From Deltaproteobacteria bacterium (GTDB lineage: Bacteria; Desulfobacterota; Desulfuromonadia; Geobacterales; Pseudopelobacteraceae), in contig JAJXWO010000017.1 in NCBI GenBank assembly GCA_021781535.1, positions 1-64,000 on the forward strand: 64,000 bases of DNA, read 5' to 3'. The notes below the pieces were generated by a model. It was not told the origin of the DNA. It saw nothing but the letters and a program-made list of their open reading frames with translations, and did no database searches. Positions within the stretch are counted from its first letter, which is position 1; the number at the start of each line of letters is the position of its first letter. The position numbers and the translations under genes are program-made. This document shows, piece after piece, positions 32,995-42,597 of this stretch.

Positions 32995-33708
32995 ATGACG
33001 CTGCAGACTAAATCCTCCCGCTCTGCGGGGGGTGATTATAACGCCCATTTTGAACATCTGGCTTCCAGCAGTGGACATGACGACAACCCGCTGATGATTG
33101 AATATCGGCTGCTGTATGATGAATACAATACGCTGAAACAACGGGTCGTGCTGCTGGAGAAGGAAAAAGGGGGTCTTATCAGGCAGTTGACCGAGATGGA
33201 CCGCTCCCTTGATCTGGCAACCAGGGTCGATCCGATGACCGGGTTGGCGAATCGGCGTGATATCATGGAGAAGATGGAGCGGGAATTAAGTCGCTCCGAA
33301 CGTCACCAGAGAACGTTTTCCGTCATGTTGGTTGATCTGGATAACTTCAGTCAGCTTAACAAGAAATACGGCTACAATGACGGTGACGATGTGCTGGTTG
33401 AGGTGGCCCGGGTATTGAAAGGATGCGTCAGGAGCGAGGACGTCTGTGCCCGCTGGGGAGGTGAGGAGTTTCTCTTTCTGCTTACGGAGACGAACATCAA
33501 GGGGGCCCTGACTCTTGCCCGCAAGGTACTCGAATCCATATCGATGACGGAATTCAAGGCCAACCGCCCCGGAATCCACATTACCGCAAGCATCGGATTA
33601 TGTGAATATCAAGCGGGACAGTCAATCCGCGACAATGTTGCCCGTGCCGGCCAGGCACTTCGGCAGGCCAAGGAGGAGGGGAAGAACCGCTTCGTTGTTG
33701 CGTCGTGA
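32995..33708 (+). CDS. Diguanylate cyclase (GGDEF)
   Basis: A 237-residue soluble protein with a coiled-coil region (residues 35-75, EYNTLKQRVVLLEKEKG) and a GGDEF domain. The active site is GGEEF at 155-159, and RSED (146-149), five residues before it, is the inhibitory I-site. It makes c-di-GMP and is probably feedback-controlled. It lies downstream of the GAPDH gene by about 50 bp and ends 2 bp before the convergent cupin gene. Confidence 0.9.
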   Translation: MTLQTKSSRSAGGDYNAHFEHLASSSGHDDNPLMIEYRLLYDEYNTLKQRVVLLEKEKGGLIRQLTEMDRSLDLATRVDPMTGLANRRDIMEKMERELSRSERHQRTFSVMLVDLDNFSQLNKKYGYNDGDDVLVEVARVLKGCVRSEDVCARWGGEEFLFLLTETNIKGALTLARKVLESISMTEFKANRPGIHITASIGLCEYQAGQSIRDNVARAGQALRQAKEEGKNRFVVAS

Positions 33709-33710
33709 AT

Positions 33711-34055
33711 TTACTCGGCAGTGTCCCGCCCGAAATGCACCGCCAGCCAGATTGTCTTCTGCGTTGTGTCGGTGTGCTCCACCCGATGGCGGCATCCGGC
33801 CGGGATCATCACATGGTCGCCAGGTTTCAGAACCAGAGGGGTGATGTTGTCATCAAAGCGCAGCGTCGCCCCTCCGGAAACCATTAGCACCCACTCATCC
33901 CATCCCTGATCATACCACTCACCCGGTGGCGTTACATGTCCAGCAGATACGATACGTTCGATCCGGACCGTCCCTGTTTCAGCCAGAGTCTGAAATAGCT
34001 CTTCCTGAAGTACGGGCGGGATGTCGTTGAACAGGTTGTGTGCGTGGGATGCCAT
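33711..34055 (-). CDS. Cupin-domain protein
   Basis: A 114-residue single cupin: WDEWVLMVSGGATLRFDD, LKPGDHVMIPAGCRHRVEHT and TIWLAVHFG match the two cupin motifs with likely metal-binding His residues. It has no close partner gene and runs towards the diguanylate cyclase. Function cannot be named from sequence alone. Confidence 0.8.
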   Translation of the reverse strand: MASHAHNLFNDIPPVLQEELFQTLAETGTVRIERIVSAGHVTPPGEWYDQGWDEWVLMVSGGATLRFDDNITPLVLKPGDHVMIPAGCRHRVEHTDTTQKTIWLAVHFGRDTAE

Positions 34056-34220
34056 TGCTGCCCTCTTGATTACGTGAAATTTCCCTCTGGAGTACTGAAA
34101 AGTTTAAACGCGAAAATTGGTGCGGTAATTCACAAACCGGTACCATATTGTACACAATTTAATGCTGGTTTGTTGTTACGTACTTTGCTATAAAACGGTT
34201 GCAAAATCAATTTATTAACT

Positions 34221-34245
34221 CAGCCGTTCCCTGTCGGGACGACTG
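34221..34245 (+). other. Hairpin in the chemotaxis operon leader
   Basis: CAGCCGTTCCC TGTC GGGACGACTG forms a near-complete 10-bp stem just before the GGGGA ribosome site of the first CheW gene. It could influence translation. It does not match any riboswitch class I know. The preceding A/T-rich 150 bp should hold the operon promoter. Confidence 0.35.
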
Positions 34246-34259
34246 ATGGGGACCACGTC

Positions 34260-34778
34260 ATGTCACCATCTGCCGAGAAACTGAAAAGCGATTGTATCCT
34301 TGACGAACTTAAGAGACGGCAGCGTTCTAAAGAGGTAGTCGATGTTGAGGAGGAGCGGGTCAAGGTCGTTATCTTCCGCTGCGGCGTAAACCTGTATGCG
34401 TTTTATGGCAGGGATATCAGAGAAATACTCCCTGCGTGCGATATATCCTGGGTCCCCTCTCTTCCTGACTATCTTCCCGGCCTTATCAATGTACGGGGGG
34501 ATATCGAATCGGTTATTGATATCCGTTATTTTCTGGGGGAGAAGAAGTCCGGTAATGGTGCCAATCCTATTGCGATGGCTGTCCGGGGGGGCTTTCATTC
34601 CGGTATTATGATTGATTCAATTGAGGATGTGATTGATATCCCGCTGAGCATGATACATCCACCACTGACGACGTTGAATGGGGCGGTCCGGGACCTGGTG
34701 ATCGGCGAAATCGAGAATGCCGGCGCTGTAATAACATTGCTGGATATTGAGAAACTGTCAGCCAAAATATTTGTATGA
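34260..34778 (+). CDS. cheW: CheW-domain coupling protein
   Basis: A 172-residue CheW protein with about 30 extra N-terminal residues (CILDELKRRQRSKEVVDVEEE). Core landmarks are VVIFRCGVNLYAFYGRDIREI, PDYLPGLINVRGDIESVIDI and GIMIDSIEDVIDIP. CheW links receptors to CheA. It heads the chemosensory operon and overlaps the next CheW gene by 4 bp. Confidence 0.85.
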   Translation: MSPSAEKLKSDCILDELKRRQRSKEVVDVEEERVKVVIFRCGVNLYAFYGRDIREILPACDISWVPSLPDYLPGLINVRGDIESVIDIRYFLGEKKSGNGANPIAMAVRGGFHSGIMIDSIEDVIDIPLSMIHPPLTTLNGAVRDLVIGEIENAGAVITLLDIEKLSAKIFV

Positions 34779-35182
34779 GCGCCAACGAAGACACATGCCT
34801 CAACCTGCTCCTGTTTTCTGTCGGGGGAGTTTATTTCGGGATTGATGCTGAGTTGACAGCGGGAATAACCGAATACCGGGGCGAAGAGGCCGAAGACCTG
34901 TTCTGGTTTCACGACGTGGTCGGCTACGGCGGCAGTATTCCGCTCTATAGTACGCCGACCATCGTAACGGTCAGGCTGGAAGGCCACCATTCATACCGGG
35001 TGATTATCGACAAGATGGAAGCAATTGCGGAGATCTGTTCTGGAGATATCCGGCCATTTCCGCCATTGATGGAGGCGTTTGCCCTGCCCAAGGGGATGTG
35101 GGGTATCACCGTGCGGGAGGGGCATATGGTTCTGCTAATGGATTTTACACGGCTCGTGCGATATAAACCGGGTACTGCATAA
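34775..35182 (+). CDS. Second, divergent CheW-like protein
   Basis: A 135-residue CheW fold (LLFSVGGVYFGIDAELTAGI, HSYRVIIDKMEAIAEICSGDIRPFP, GMWGITVREGHMVLLMDF). It lacks the usual GLINLRG loop in the middle, so receptor or CheA binding may be altered. Two CheW proteins encoded in tandem may give a mixed array, as in some alternative chemosensory systems. Confidence 0.75.
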   Translation: MSANEDTCLNLLLFSVGGVYFGIDAELTAGITEYRGEEAEDLFWFHDVVGYGGSIPLYSTPTIVTVRLEGHHSYRVIIDKMEAIAEICSGDIRPFPPLMEAFALPKGMWGITVREGHMVLLMDFTRLVRYKPGTA

Positions 35183-35203
35183 TTTATCGGAGGTAGCAGC
35201 TTT

Positions 35204-37240
35204 ATGATAATCGTTCAACCGGCAATCCGTCTTATGAACAGGCTTTCCTACTCACGCAAGATGTTCGTCGCCGCTCTTTTCTTCTGCGTTCCCATCGCCC
35301 TGCTCTCCTACTTTCTCATCAACAACATACTGGAACAGATGGAATTCTCCACCAAGGAACGGTATGGCGTACAATACGATGTACCTCTTGTCAAGCTGCT
35401 TGAAGGCGTTCTTGAAGAACGCAATACTGCACTGTCCGGTGGGGGCGGGGCGGGCGGTCGCGCTTCTTCAGAGCGGTTGCTTGCCGGGGTTGACCTCGTC
35501 GATGCGCGGCTAGGTGAAACGCTGGCGGTAAAAAAACCGCTACAGGCGCTGAAGCTGAAGCTGGGCCAACTGAACGAGATGCACGGGACGACGGCGCGGC
35601 AGACTTTTGAAAGATATAACGCCTTTTCCGCTGAACTATTGGGGCTCATCGTGCTTGTGGCAGACAATTCCAACCTGACCCTCGATCCGGATATTGACAG
35701 CTATTACCTCATGGATACGTTCGTTACAAAGCTTCCGCCTCTTGCAGATGCGCTAACGCGCGCCAACCTCATTGCATCGCGTCTCTCAAATCCGTCTGCA
35801 TCTTCTCTCGGCGACAGAACTGATCTGATTGTACTTGCAGGGCAGATCAGGTCGCTTGTCGATGCAACGAACAAAAATTTCCGGGCGGCCTGTGGAAAGA
35901 ATGCGGATCTATGCGGCCGTTTGCAGCAGCCATTTCAGGACGTTGAAGCCACTGCCGGGGCGTTTTTGAAGGTTGCAGCCGCTTCAAGAACGGGTGGCGG
36001 TGCACTCCCTGCAACTATCACTGCAAAGGCAGCCAACAATGCCACTGGGGCGGTTTTCAGAGCCCATGAAGCCGTGTCCCGGGAACTGGACGGTCTGCTC
36101 GCTACTCGTATTGCCGGGTTCCGGGCACGAATGATATCGTACCTGTCCATTTCTTTCATTGCATTTCTTCTCGGTATTTATCTGAACATTGGCTGCTTTC
36201 TTTCTGTAAGCAGAGGGATCGTTTCGGTCAAGGAGGTTTCCGTCAAGGTGGCAGACGGCGACCTGACTGCCGAGGCGCCGGTGCTCTCCCAGGACGAACT
36301 GGGCGATATGGCACGAATGTTCAACACCATGACAGGAAGCCTGCGTCATATAATTGTTACGCTATCTGATGTGGCCGGTGGAGTGCATTCCTGTGCCGGA
36401 AAACTCTCCGAGAGTGTTGACCAGCAATCCGGTTTTTCTACCCAACTGTCCAGCTCTGTGGTGGAAATTTCATCTACCATGGAGGAGTTTTCTTCCACGG
36501 CGAGCCAGATAGCCCAGCATAGCCAAAGAGTTGTTGAAAGAGCCGACAAAACTTTGGAAGATTCAAAGTTAGGAGCCGCCGAGGTTGAAAATCTCAGCTT
36601 CAAGGTCAACGACCTGAGCCAAAACCTGCAGGAAAATCTGAATGAGATCGTTCAGTTGGGCAGGAAATCAAAAGAAATCAACAAGGTTATGGAAATTATC
36701 AACAATATTGCCAACCAGACCAAGCTGATTGCATTCAATGCCGCGCTTGAGGCCGCCAGTGCCGGTGAGGCAGGAAAGCGGTTTGGCGTTGTTGCGGTCG
36801 AGATCAGGCGTCTGGCCGACAGTGTGGTGGAGTCGACCTCTGAGATCGAGGGTAAAATTACCGAAATTCTTGATTCGGTGAACCGGTTGGTCATGTCTTC
36901 TGAAAAGAGTTTTCAACTGATTCAGGAAGGGCAGGAATATGCTGCCCATACGGTATCGATGCTGATAGAAAGTGTGGATGGCATAGAGGAAACTACCAAC
37001 GCCGCCCGCCAGATATCTCTCTCCACTCAGCAGCAACAGATCGCCAGCAGCCAGGTGGTCCTGGCGCTTAAGGATATTGAACAGGGAGTTCGCTTTGCAA
37101 CCGATTCGATCCATCAGACAAACAATGTGACCGATGAACTGCTGGAGCTATCCGAGAAGATGAGTGAACTGGTCATGACGTTCAAGATCGGCAAAGAGAA
37201 TGACAGGCCGGGAATCCCGGCAGCAGTTGAAAACTGTTAA
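35204..37240 (+). CDS. Methyl-accepting chemotaxis protein
   Basis: A 678-residue receptor: first membrane helix near residues 20-40 (MFVAALFFCVPIALLSYFLI), a large helical periplasmic domain of about 265 residues, second helix near 310-330, HAMP domain, then the signalling hairpin with tip INNIANQTKLIAFNAALEAASAGEAGKRF. The tip is the MCP signature that binds CheA and CheW. The ligand is unknown. It is the only receptor in this operon, so probably dedicated to it. The C-terminus lacks a CheR-tethering pentapeptide. Confidence 0.9.
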   Translation: MIIVQPAIRLMNRLSYSRKMFVAALFFCVPIALLSYFLINNILEQMEFSTKERYGVQYDVPLVKLLEGVLEERNTALSGGGGAGGRASSERLLAGVDLVDARLGETLAVKKPLQALKLKLGQLNEMHGTTARQTFERYNAFSAELLGLIVLVADNSNLTLDPDIDSYYLMDTFVTKLPPLADALTRANLIASRLSNPSASSLGDRTDLIVLAGQIRSLVDATNKNFRAACGKNADLCGRLQQPFQDVEATAGAFLKVAAASRTGGGALPATITAKAANNATGAVFRAHEAVSRELDGLLATRIAGFRARMISYLSISFIAFLLGIYLNIGCFLSVSRGIVSVKEVSVKVADGDLTAEAPVLSQDELGDMARMFNTMTGSLRHIIVTLSDVAGGVHSCAGKLSESVDQQSGFSTQLSSSVVEISSTMEEFSSTASQIAQHSQRVVERADKTLEDSKLGAAEVENLSFKVNDLSQNLQENLNEIVQLGRKSKEINKVMEIINNIANQTKLIAFNAALEAASAGEAGKRFGVVAVEIRRLADSVVESTSEIEGKITEILDSVNRLVMSSEKSFQLIQEGQEYAAHTVSMLIESVDGIEETTNAARQISLSTQQQQIASSQVVLALKDIEQGVRFATDSIHQTNNVTDELLELSEKMSELVMTFKIGKENDRPGIPAAVENC

Positions 37241-37243
37241 CCG

Positions 37244-38284
37244 ATGATAAAACCGGAAAAAATCATTCGGGTGCTGCTGGTAGATGACAGCAGAATGGTA
37301 CGCGATATGATCCGTGCCATTCTGGAGTCCGAGCCCGGCATTGTTGTTGTTGGTGAGGCGTCGAATGGTGCAGAGGCGATCACCAAGGTTGTCTCGCTCA
37401 AGCCGGATATCGTGACCATGGATATTGAAATGCCCGTTATGGGTGGGTTAGAGGCCATTGAAAAGATCATTGCCGTACATCCCGTACCAATACTGGTAGT
37501 CACTGCCCTGACTGGAGTTCGTACCGCCTTTGCAGCGGTATCCAAAGGCGCTCTGGATGTTATTGAAAAACCGGACATCGACCCGGATAATGTGCGGAAT
37601 CTTGTACAAAAGATCCGGATTCTGTCGAGAGTGAATGTTTCTACCCACCTGCTGGCCATGAGAGGACAGACGGGCATATCAGCTGCAAGCAGGGCGGCAA
37701 TACCGAACGGTTGTTCAACCGGGGGCGTCGTTGCCATCGCTGCCTCAACCGGGGGGCCGCAGGCAATTAATGCCATTTTGTCGCAGCTGCCCGCCAATTT
37801 CCCCGTCCCGATTGTCATAGCCCAGCATATGGCAGAGGGGTTTACCAAAGGGATGGTGGATTGGCTGAATACGGGAACGCCACTTAACGTACGGGAGGCG
37901 GAGGATGGTGACCATCTTGCCGCAGGATGCGTGTACATTAACCCGGCAGAACATTCGATGGTGATTACCGGGCAGGGTATGGTTGTCCTCGGCGCAGGCG
38001 ATGCCCGTCAGATTTATCATCCTTCCTGTAATACACTCCTCTCTTCAATTGCTTCGGCATACCGAACAACGGCAATCGGTCTTATTTTGAGCGGCATGGG
38101 GGACGACGGCGTTTCCGGCATGGAGGCAATCCGGAAGGCCGGAGGTGCCACCATGGCCCAGGATGCCACAAGTTCCGTGATCTTCGGCATGAACCGGCTG
38201 GCGGTGGAACGTGGCTGCATCGACAGGGTGCTGCCACTCGCGGAGATCCCTGGTGGGCTGATTCAACTGGCCGGAGCCAGATGA
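37244..38284 (+). CDS. cheB: CheB protein-glutamate methylesterase
   Basis: A 346-residue protein: REC domain (VLLVDDSRMVRDMI; phosphorylation Asp in TMDIEMPVMGG) and CheB catalytic domain with the Ser in AASTGGPQA, His in AQHMAEGF and Asp in SGMGDDGVSG. It demethylates the receptor for adaptation. It starts 4 bp after the receptor gene. Confidence 0.9.
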   Translation: MIKPEKIIRVLLVDDSRMVRDMIRAILESEPGIVVVGEASNGAEAITKVVSLKPDIVTMDIEMPVMGGLEAIEKIIAVHPVPILVVTALTGVRTAFAAVSKGALDVIEKPDIDPDNVRNLVQKIRILSRVNVSTHLLAMRGQTGISAASRAAIPNGCSTGGVVAIAASTGGPQAINAILSQLPANFPVPIVIAQHMAEGFTKGMVDWLNTGTPLNVREAEDGDHLAAGCVYINPAEHSMVITGQGMVVLGAGDARQIYHPSCNTLLSSIASAYRTTAIGLILSGMGDDGVSGMEAIRKAGGATMAQDATSSVIFGMNRLAVERGCIDRVLPLAEIPGGLIQLAGAR

Positions 38285-38297
38285 TGATGAAAACGGA

Positions 38298-39818
38298 ATG
38301 CCCGGAATGACGAGCGGAGATATGAACCTTGCCCCTTTCAAAGAGCTGCTGTTGCGCACGTGCGGGCACAGCTTTGAAAAGGACCGGGAACAGACACTTT
38401 TGGCCGGAATGATTCGCCGGATGGAGGTGACGGGTATTGATGAGCACGATGTCTATCTTGCCCTGTTGTTGCGCGATAGCGATGAGCTGCTCCGGCTGAC
38501 CGAATTGATTACCGTCAATGAGACGTATTTTTTCCGTGAACCGGATCATCTGAACATGATGGTCGATTCTTTGGTGCCGGAGTTCATGGCAACCCGCAAC
38601 CAGAAGCCGATCAGAATTGTCAGTGCCGGTTGTTCCACTGGCGAGGAGCCGTATTCAATAGCCATCATGCTTCGGGAGCGGTTTGGAGCCGCGAGCGAGC
38701 GGCTGTTTGACATCATCGGCGTGGACATTGATTCTACCGTTATCGCCTCGGCACAGCGGGGTACATACGGAAAGAACTCGTTTCGTGGCATGAACCAGTC
38801 CCTTCTTGAACGTTATTTCGAGCCGTGTGGACCAGGCAGGTTTCAAGTCAGGGATTTTGTCAGAAAACAGGTCGGGTTCGAGGTAGTAAACCTGCTGGGT
38901 GCGTCCTATCCCGACCTGATGCGGCAGCCGGATATTATCTTGTACAGGAACGTCTCCATCTACTTTCCCGGCCACGTGCAGCGGGAAATTTTCGGCAAAC
39001 TGGCGGAACTTCTCGCCGATGGTGGCGGGTTACTCGTTGGTGCTGCGGAAACAATCCAGCACAACGTTGGAATTCTTTCCCTCGTAAAACGTGATTCGCT
39101 CTTTTATTATCGTAAGACGCCACCGCTTGTTTTTGAAGAGCGCCGGACTTTAAGTCGTTTTTCTTCAGTGGCGGAACGGCCACAGGTCAGGACTCCGCGG
39201 ACGGTTCCCGATTTTGCTGCGACAACTCGTCAAATCCGGCCGGTGGAGAAGCATGGGTGTGAACAACCCCGTACGCAACTGTACCCGCCACCGATGATCG
39301 ATGCCAAAGTGCGTTTTGATGAAGCAATCACGCTGGCTCACAACAAACAGTATGATAAAGCCCTTGATATTCTCGCAGTCATCATCGCGCAGGACAGTAC
39401 TTTTGAGAAAGCGTACTGTCTGAAAGGCAGCCTGCTCCTGAATCTGTCGCGTTTCGATGAGGCGCGCATCGTGTGCAATGCTATTCTGGAGCGTGATCCT
39501 CTCTGTCTGGAAGCGTACCTCATGCTTGGGATGATCGCGCGCCAGCAAGGAGACAACGATGATGCCATCAGGCGATTCAGGGAGGCGATCTACCTGGACT
39601 CATCCTGCTGGCTGGCTCATTTTTATACCGCGGAAATACTGTTCGCCCAACGGGACGAAAAAAGGGCGCGCAGTTGCTATGAAGCGGCAGTCCGGACCCT
39701 GGAGAAAGGTTCTCTTCAGAAACATGGGCAGGATTTTTTCCCGCTTTCATTTAATGCGGAACAATTCATCGTTATCTGTCGACATAAATTGTCACTGCTA
39801 GCCCCCGCTAAGGGATAA
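38298..39818 (+). CDS. cheR: CheR methyltransferase with TPR tail
   Basis: A 506-residue protein: CheR domain with NETYFFREPDHL and the SAM-binding SAGCSTGEEPYSIAIML (residues 1-270), a linker, and tetratricopeptide repeats from about residue 335 (YDKALDILAVIIAQDSTFEKA; AYLMLGMIARQQGDNDDAI). TPR-bearing CheR proteins are typical of alternative or biofilm-type systems (WspC-like). Several Met codons lie near the 5' end; GGAG before the ATG at residue 9 makes a slightly shorter form possible. The frame reads DIILYRNVSIYF where most CheR proteins have CRNVLIYF. Confidence 0.85.
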   Translation: MPGMTSGDMNLAPFKELLLRTCGHSFEKDREQTLLAGMIRRMEVTGIDEHDVYLALLLRDSDELLRLTELITVNETYFFREPDHLNMMVDSLVPEFMATRNQKPIRIVSAGCSTGEEPYSIAIMLRERFGAASERLFDIIGVDIDSTVIASAQRGTYGKNSFRGMNQSLLERYFEPCGPGRFQVRDFVRKQVGFEVVNLLGASYPDLMRQPDIILYRNVSIYFPGHVQREIFGKLAELLADGGGLLVGAAETIQHNVGILSLVKRDSLFYYRKTPPLVFEERRTLSRFSSVAERPQVRTPRTVPDFAATTRQIRPVEKHGCEQPRTQLYPPPMIDAKVRFDEAITLAHNKQYDKALDILAVIIAQDSTFEKAYCLKGSLLLNLSRFDEARIVCNAILERDPLCLEAYLMLGMIARQQGDNDDAIRRFREAIYLDSSCWLAHFYTAEILFAQRDEKRARSCYEAAVRTLEKGSLQKHGQDFFPLSFNAEQFIVICRHKLSLLAPAKG

Positions 39819-39893
39819 GCGCGTTCGCACTATTATTTTCTGAGTAACATGCAGAAATAATGTCTGAACCGCGAAAAGGGGAACGGATACTAC

Positions 39894-42137
39894 ATGGCAT
39901 TCGATTACTCGAAATTTCTGGCACGTTTTGTCGAAGAGGCACGTGAGCATTGTTCCCGGATGAGCGATGGACTGCTTAATCTGGAACAGTCGCCTGGTGA
40001 TGCCGAGATAATAAACGGTCTGTTCCGGTCGGCCCACACCATCAAAGGCTCCTCTCGCATGATGAAGCTTTCCGGTGTTACCGAGCTTGCCCATAAAATG
40101 GAAGATGTCCTTGATGCGGTCCGCGGGGGGAAAATCCTGTTGGCTGCTTCTGTCTCCGAGTCACTTTTCCGGGGAGTGGATGCATTGTCGGATCTGCTGG
40201 ACCGGATAACTGCAGGTGAAACACCGGTAGCGGCCCCCGAAGCTCTTTGCGATGAGCTTGGCCGCGCCGCTCTGCCATCGGGTTCGGAGACTGCGCCGGA
40301 GTCTCCGGCTGAATCGGACCCGGCTGCTGCCATCGTCGAAACGATCCCCTTGTCGCCATCCGTTGGACAGACAATTGCCGTTCCGGCTGCCGCTGTACCT
40401 GTTGAACCGGCCTCACCACCCCAAACCGCCAAAAAGCGCCCGGTAGAATATCTCAGGGTTGATGCCGCCAAACTTGATGATCTGATCAGGCTCATGGGAG
40501 AGATTGTCTCCGAGCATGGCAGATTCAGGAGGCAAATCGGCAGGCTCGGTGATATCGAACGGTCAGCTGCCCGGCATTTGAAGGCCGTTGCCGGACAGCT
40601 TCATGCCGGTGGCAATGAGCACGAACAGTTGGTCGAGGCCGGTGCCGCCGTGCAGCTTTCCCTGCGCCAGTCGGTGCGAGCCATGTACGACGCATCCCTG
40701 CTGCAGGAACACCTCGTCGGTGATTTGCAGGAAACGTCGCTCAGGATGCGCATGCAGCCGCTTTCAACCGTTTTTGACCCACTCCGCCGCACGGTTCGTG
40801 ACCTTGCCCATGAGCAGGGCAAAGATATTGATTTTGTTGTTGACGGAGGGGATACCGAACTGGACAGGAAGATTATCGATCGTATCGGTGATTCTCTCAT
40901 GCATATGATCCGTAATTCACTGGATCATGGATTGGAAAACGCTGAAGAACGGGTCGCGGCCGGAAAACCACCCAAGGGAACCATCAATCTCTCCGCATTT
41001 TACGATAGCGGTTGTGTTACTATTTCCTTGAGCGATGATGGCAAAGGGTTGTCCGTTGACAAAATCCGCGAAAAGGCGCTTGCAAGGCGGCTATTTGAGG
41101 CCGATGCGCTCACCGGTATGTCCCGGGCGGAAATCACCGACCTGATCTTCATGCCCGGTTTTAGCACCAGCCCGATCATTACCGACATTTCCGGCCGCGG
41201 TGTGGGCATGGATGTTGTCAGAAAAAGTATCGTCGATGAGCTCAAAGGAACCATCATTATCGATTCCGCGGAGGGGGAAGGAACAACCTTTCTGCTGCGT
41301 CTGCCGCTCAACCTGGCGGTGTTCCCGCTGTTCATGCTGTCAACAGGCGGCAAGATATGTGCACTGCCGGCCACCTCACTCGTCGAAATGCTCTCGGTCA
41401 AGCGGGAGGATATTATTGAGATTGTCAACAAACGCGCCATCCGTCTGCGGGAACAGATCATTCCGGTCGAGAACCTGGCAACTCTTCTCAGGCTTGCGCC
41501 GGAAGTACCTGACGAGACAGGAGAGGCGCTGATCGTTATCATCAGGGATGGAGAAGAAAAACTGGGACTGGAAGTGGACGAAATTATTCGCAGGGAGGAG
41601 ATGGTGGTAAAGCCGTTGCCCTCCCATCTGAAGAACCTCCGTATGGTTTCGGGCGTCACTATTGGAGAACAGGACAGCATTATCAATGTCCTCCACGTTC
41701 CGGAGCTGATCAGGCAAGCGAGGGAAACAGCAGAACCGGGGCGGCAACGCGCCGTTGTCAAGGAAGATCGTGCGGCGACGGTGCTGGTGGTTGATGATTC
41801 CATCAATACCCGGGAGATTGAAAAGAGTATCCTCGAAGCCTACGGTTATACCGTGGTCACTGCGGAGGACGGCGAAGAAGCGTTTGAAAGAACGCGCGAA
41901 ACGCTGTATGACCTTGTCATTACCGATGTGGAGATGCCGAGGCTCGACGGATTCTCTCTGACCAGGCAGCTGCGCGATGATGATCGTTACCGGCACGTAC
42001 CGATCATTATTGTCACCTCGCTGGAGAAAGATGTAGACAAAAAACGTGGTATTGCGGTCGGGGCTAATGCCTACATCGTCAAAGGGGCATTCGATCAGTC
42101 CAATCTGATTGAAACGGTCCGCAGCCTCATTGGATAA
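39894..42137 (+). CDS. cheA: CheA histidine kinase with C-terminal receiver domain
   Basis: A 747-residue hybrid kinase: Hpt domain with His48 in SAHTIKGSSRMM, a Pro/Ala-rich linker, dimerisation domain, HATPase (MIRNSLDHGLEN, SDDGKGL, DISGRGVGMDVVR), CheW-like domain and a REC domain (VLVVDDSINTREIEK; Asp in VITDVEMPRLDG). The attached receiver is usual for Wsp- and Frz-like systems in which it acts as phosphate sink or output. An independent CheY gene follows 13 bp later. Confidence 0.9.
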   Translation: MAFDYSKFLARFVEEAREHCSRMSDGLLNLEQSPGDAEIINGLFRSAHTIKGSSRMMKLSGVTELAHKMEDVLDAVRGGKILLAASVSESLFRGVDALSDLLDRITAGETPVAAPEALCDELGRAALPSGSETAPESPAESDPAAAIVETIPLSPSVGQTIAVPAAAVPVEPASPPQTAKKRPVEYLRVDAAKLDDLIRLMGEIVSEHGRFRRQIGRLGDIERSAARHLKAVAGQLHAGGNEHEQLVEAGAAVQLSLRQSVRAMYDASLLQEHLVGDLQETSLRMRMQPLSTVFDPLRRTVRDLAHEQGKDIDFVVDGGDTELDRKIIDRIGDSLMHMIRNSLDHGLENAEERVAAGKPPKGTINLSAFYDSGCVTISLSDDGKGLSVDKIREKALARRLFEADALTGMSRAEITDLIFMPGFSTSPIITDISGRGVGMDVVRKSIVDELKGTIIIDSAEGEGTTFLLRLPLNLAVFPLFMLSTGGKICALPATSLVEMLSVKREDIIEIVNKRAIRLREQIIPVENLATLLRLAPEVPDETGEALIVIIRDGEEKLGLEVDEIIRREEMVVKPLPSHLKNLRMVSGVTIGEQDSIINVLHVPELIRQARETAEPGRQRAVVKEDRAATVLVVDDSINTREIEKSILEAYGYTVVTAEDGEEAFERTRETLYDLVITDVEMPRLDGFSLTRQLRDDDRYRHVPIIIVTSLEKDVDKKRGIAVGANAYIVKGAFDQSNLIETVRSLIG

Positions 42138-42150
42138 GCAGGAGGATCGT

Positions 42151-42525
42151 ATGAGTGAAATACCAACAACAATTCTGGTGGTTGACGATGATGAGTTTAC
42201 CGCCGAGCTGACCGGGATGGTTCTCGAAGCTGCCGATTACACTGTCGTGATTGCGGTAGGCGGCATGGAAGCCCTGGAAGTTATGGCGCAAGACCCTACG
42301 GTCCGCATGGTGGTGTCGGATATGAACATGCCGTTCATAAACGGGATTCAACTTTTCTCGGAATTACGGGAGCAGGGGTATAACCAACCGTTTATACTTC
42401 TTACCGGAGATGATGCCGCTCCTCTCAGGGTGGCTCATCCGGATATGGACGCCGTGCTGACGAAGGATGAAGATCTGCAGGAAGCGCTGCCGAATCTTGT
42501 GGAATCGCTCCTTTTGCGCGACTGA
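42151..42525 (+). CDS. CheY-like single-domain response regulator
   Basis: A 124-residue REC protein (ILVVDDDEFTAELTGMVLE; Asp in VVSDMNMPFING; conserved Thr in LLTGDD). The C-terminus ends with the receiver, and the usual Lys appears as VLTKDED. AGGAGG lies 6 bp before the ATG at 42151. It is the last gene of the chemosensory operon and its likely diffusible output. Confidence 0.85.
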   Translation: MSEIPTTILVVDDDEFTAELTGMVLEAADYTVVIAVGGMEALEVMAQDPTVRMVVSDMNMPFINGIQLFSELREQGYNQPFILLTGDDAAPLRVAHPDMDAVLTKDEDLQEALPNLVESLLLRD

Positions 42526-42597
42526 CATGAGCGGCCTGGAAAGAATAAGAAATCATGTTGTTGTATGCTCTGTGAGCGTACATGAAAGGGTTTGACC

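Noticed and set aside
34221-34245. A c-di-GMP (GEMM) riboswitch before the chemotaxis operon
   Set aside because: Only a single hairpin is present; the conserved GEMM core and second helix are absent.
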